Below are positions 63,791 to 64,000 of a stretch of DNA of 64,000 nucleotides, in pieces. Where the stretch lies: positions 273,001 to 337,000 of the forward strand of contig JAFEUB010001050.1 in the NCBI GenBank assembly GCA_024529925.1. Direction: 5' to 3'. The notes under the pieces were generated by a model. That model saw only the letters and a list, made by a program, of their open reading frames with translations, did no database searches and had not been told where the DNA came from. How positions within the stretch are numbered: the stretch's first letter is position 1; every line of letters starts with the position of its first letter. This DNA is from Ophthalmolycus amberensis. Taxonomy: Eukaryota > Chordata > Actinopteri > Perciformes > Zoarcidae. Position numbers and translations under genes: made by a program.

Positions 63791-64000
63791 TTGGAATGCT
63801 GAAAACTGAAGTTAATCGCAAAAACATTGCTGAAAATAGATATCCAATTCAAAAACAAATTGCAAAAAGCTTAATAATTCAAAAAGTTTAAAGATTACAA
63901 ATATGAAAAGTCAAAGCACCCCTCTCTTGAAAGAGGTGAACATTTTGATATTTGAACAATTTCTGTAGCTTAAACAAATTTCAGAAGTAGTGATATTTGT

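Overview
The window comes from a vertebrate nuclear genome, almost certainly a teleost and probably a percomorph. Genes are split by GT-AG introns, coding exons match vertebrate ARHGAP29, PIWIL1 and ANKMY1, and the interspersed DNA is fish-like: a tRNA-derived SINE with the usual teleost tail, an L2-type LINE 3' end, short hAT-like elements, (AC)n microsatellites and an endogenous retrovirus pol fragment. No prokaryotic genes, CRISPR arrays or rRNAs are present.

Layout. (1) 1-30.5 kb, minus strand: the 5' two thirds of arhgap29, a Rho GTPase-activating protein. Seventeen coding exons join in frame to 783 codons (Gly-rich N-terminus, F-BAR region, C1 zinc finger, first part of RhoGAP); the rest of the gene lies off the left edge. 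Intron 1 of the coding part is about 13 kb. A TATA box and a 5'UTR exon are proposed near 30.5 kb. (2) 30.5-39.2 kb: no recognisable host gene; a 1.07-kb hAT-type element with a perfect 8-bp target duplication, and a GC-richer stretch with YY1-like motifs and a 69-bp duplication. (3) 39.2-46.7 kb: an accessory-looking block. A retroviral RNase H fragment abuts a palindrome-rich repeat; two such repeat arms, each about 0.9 kb and in opposite orientation, bracket about 4.9 kb that holds an unidentified five-exon gene end, a SINE, a 1.3-kb candidate solo LTR and an orphan PHD-finger exon. This is the most unusual structure in the window. (4) 47.5-51 kb: LINE remnants and otherwise featureless DNA. 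(5) 51.0-61.3 kb, plus strand: complete piwil1, 20 coding exons giving 854 residues with an intact slicer tetrad and one GC-AG intron. (6) 61.4-63.4 kb, minus strand: part of ankmy1 (MORN and first ankyrin repeats) tail-to-tail with piwil1; its C-terminal ankyrin and MYND half is not found.

The genes have no evident shared pathway. arhgap29 acts on RhoA and the cytoskeleton, piwil1 in germline piRNA silencing of transposons, and ankmy1 is poorly characterised. Start codons, splice sites and domains were read by eye, and paralog suffixes (a/b) were not assigned.
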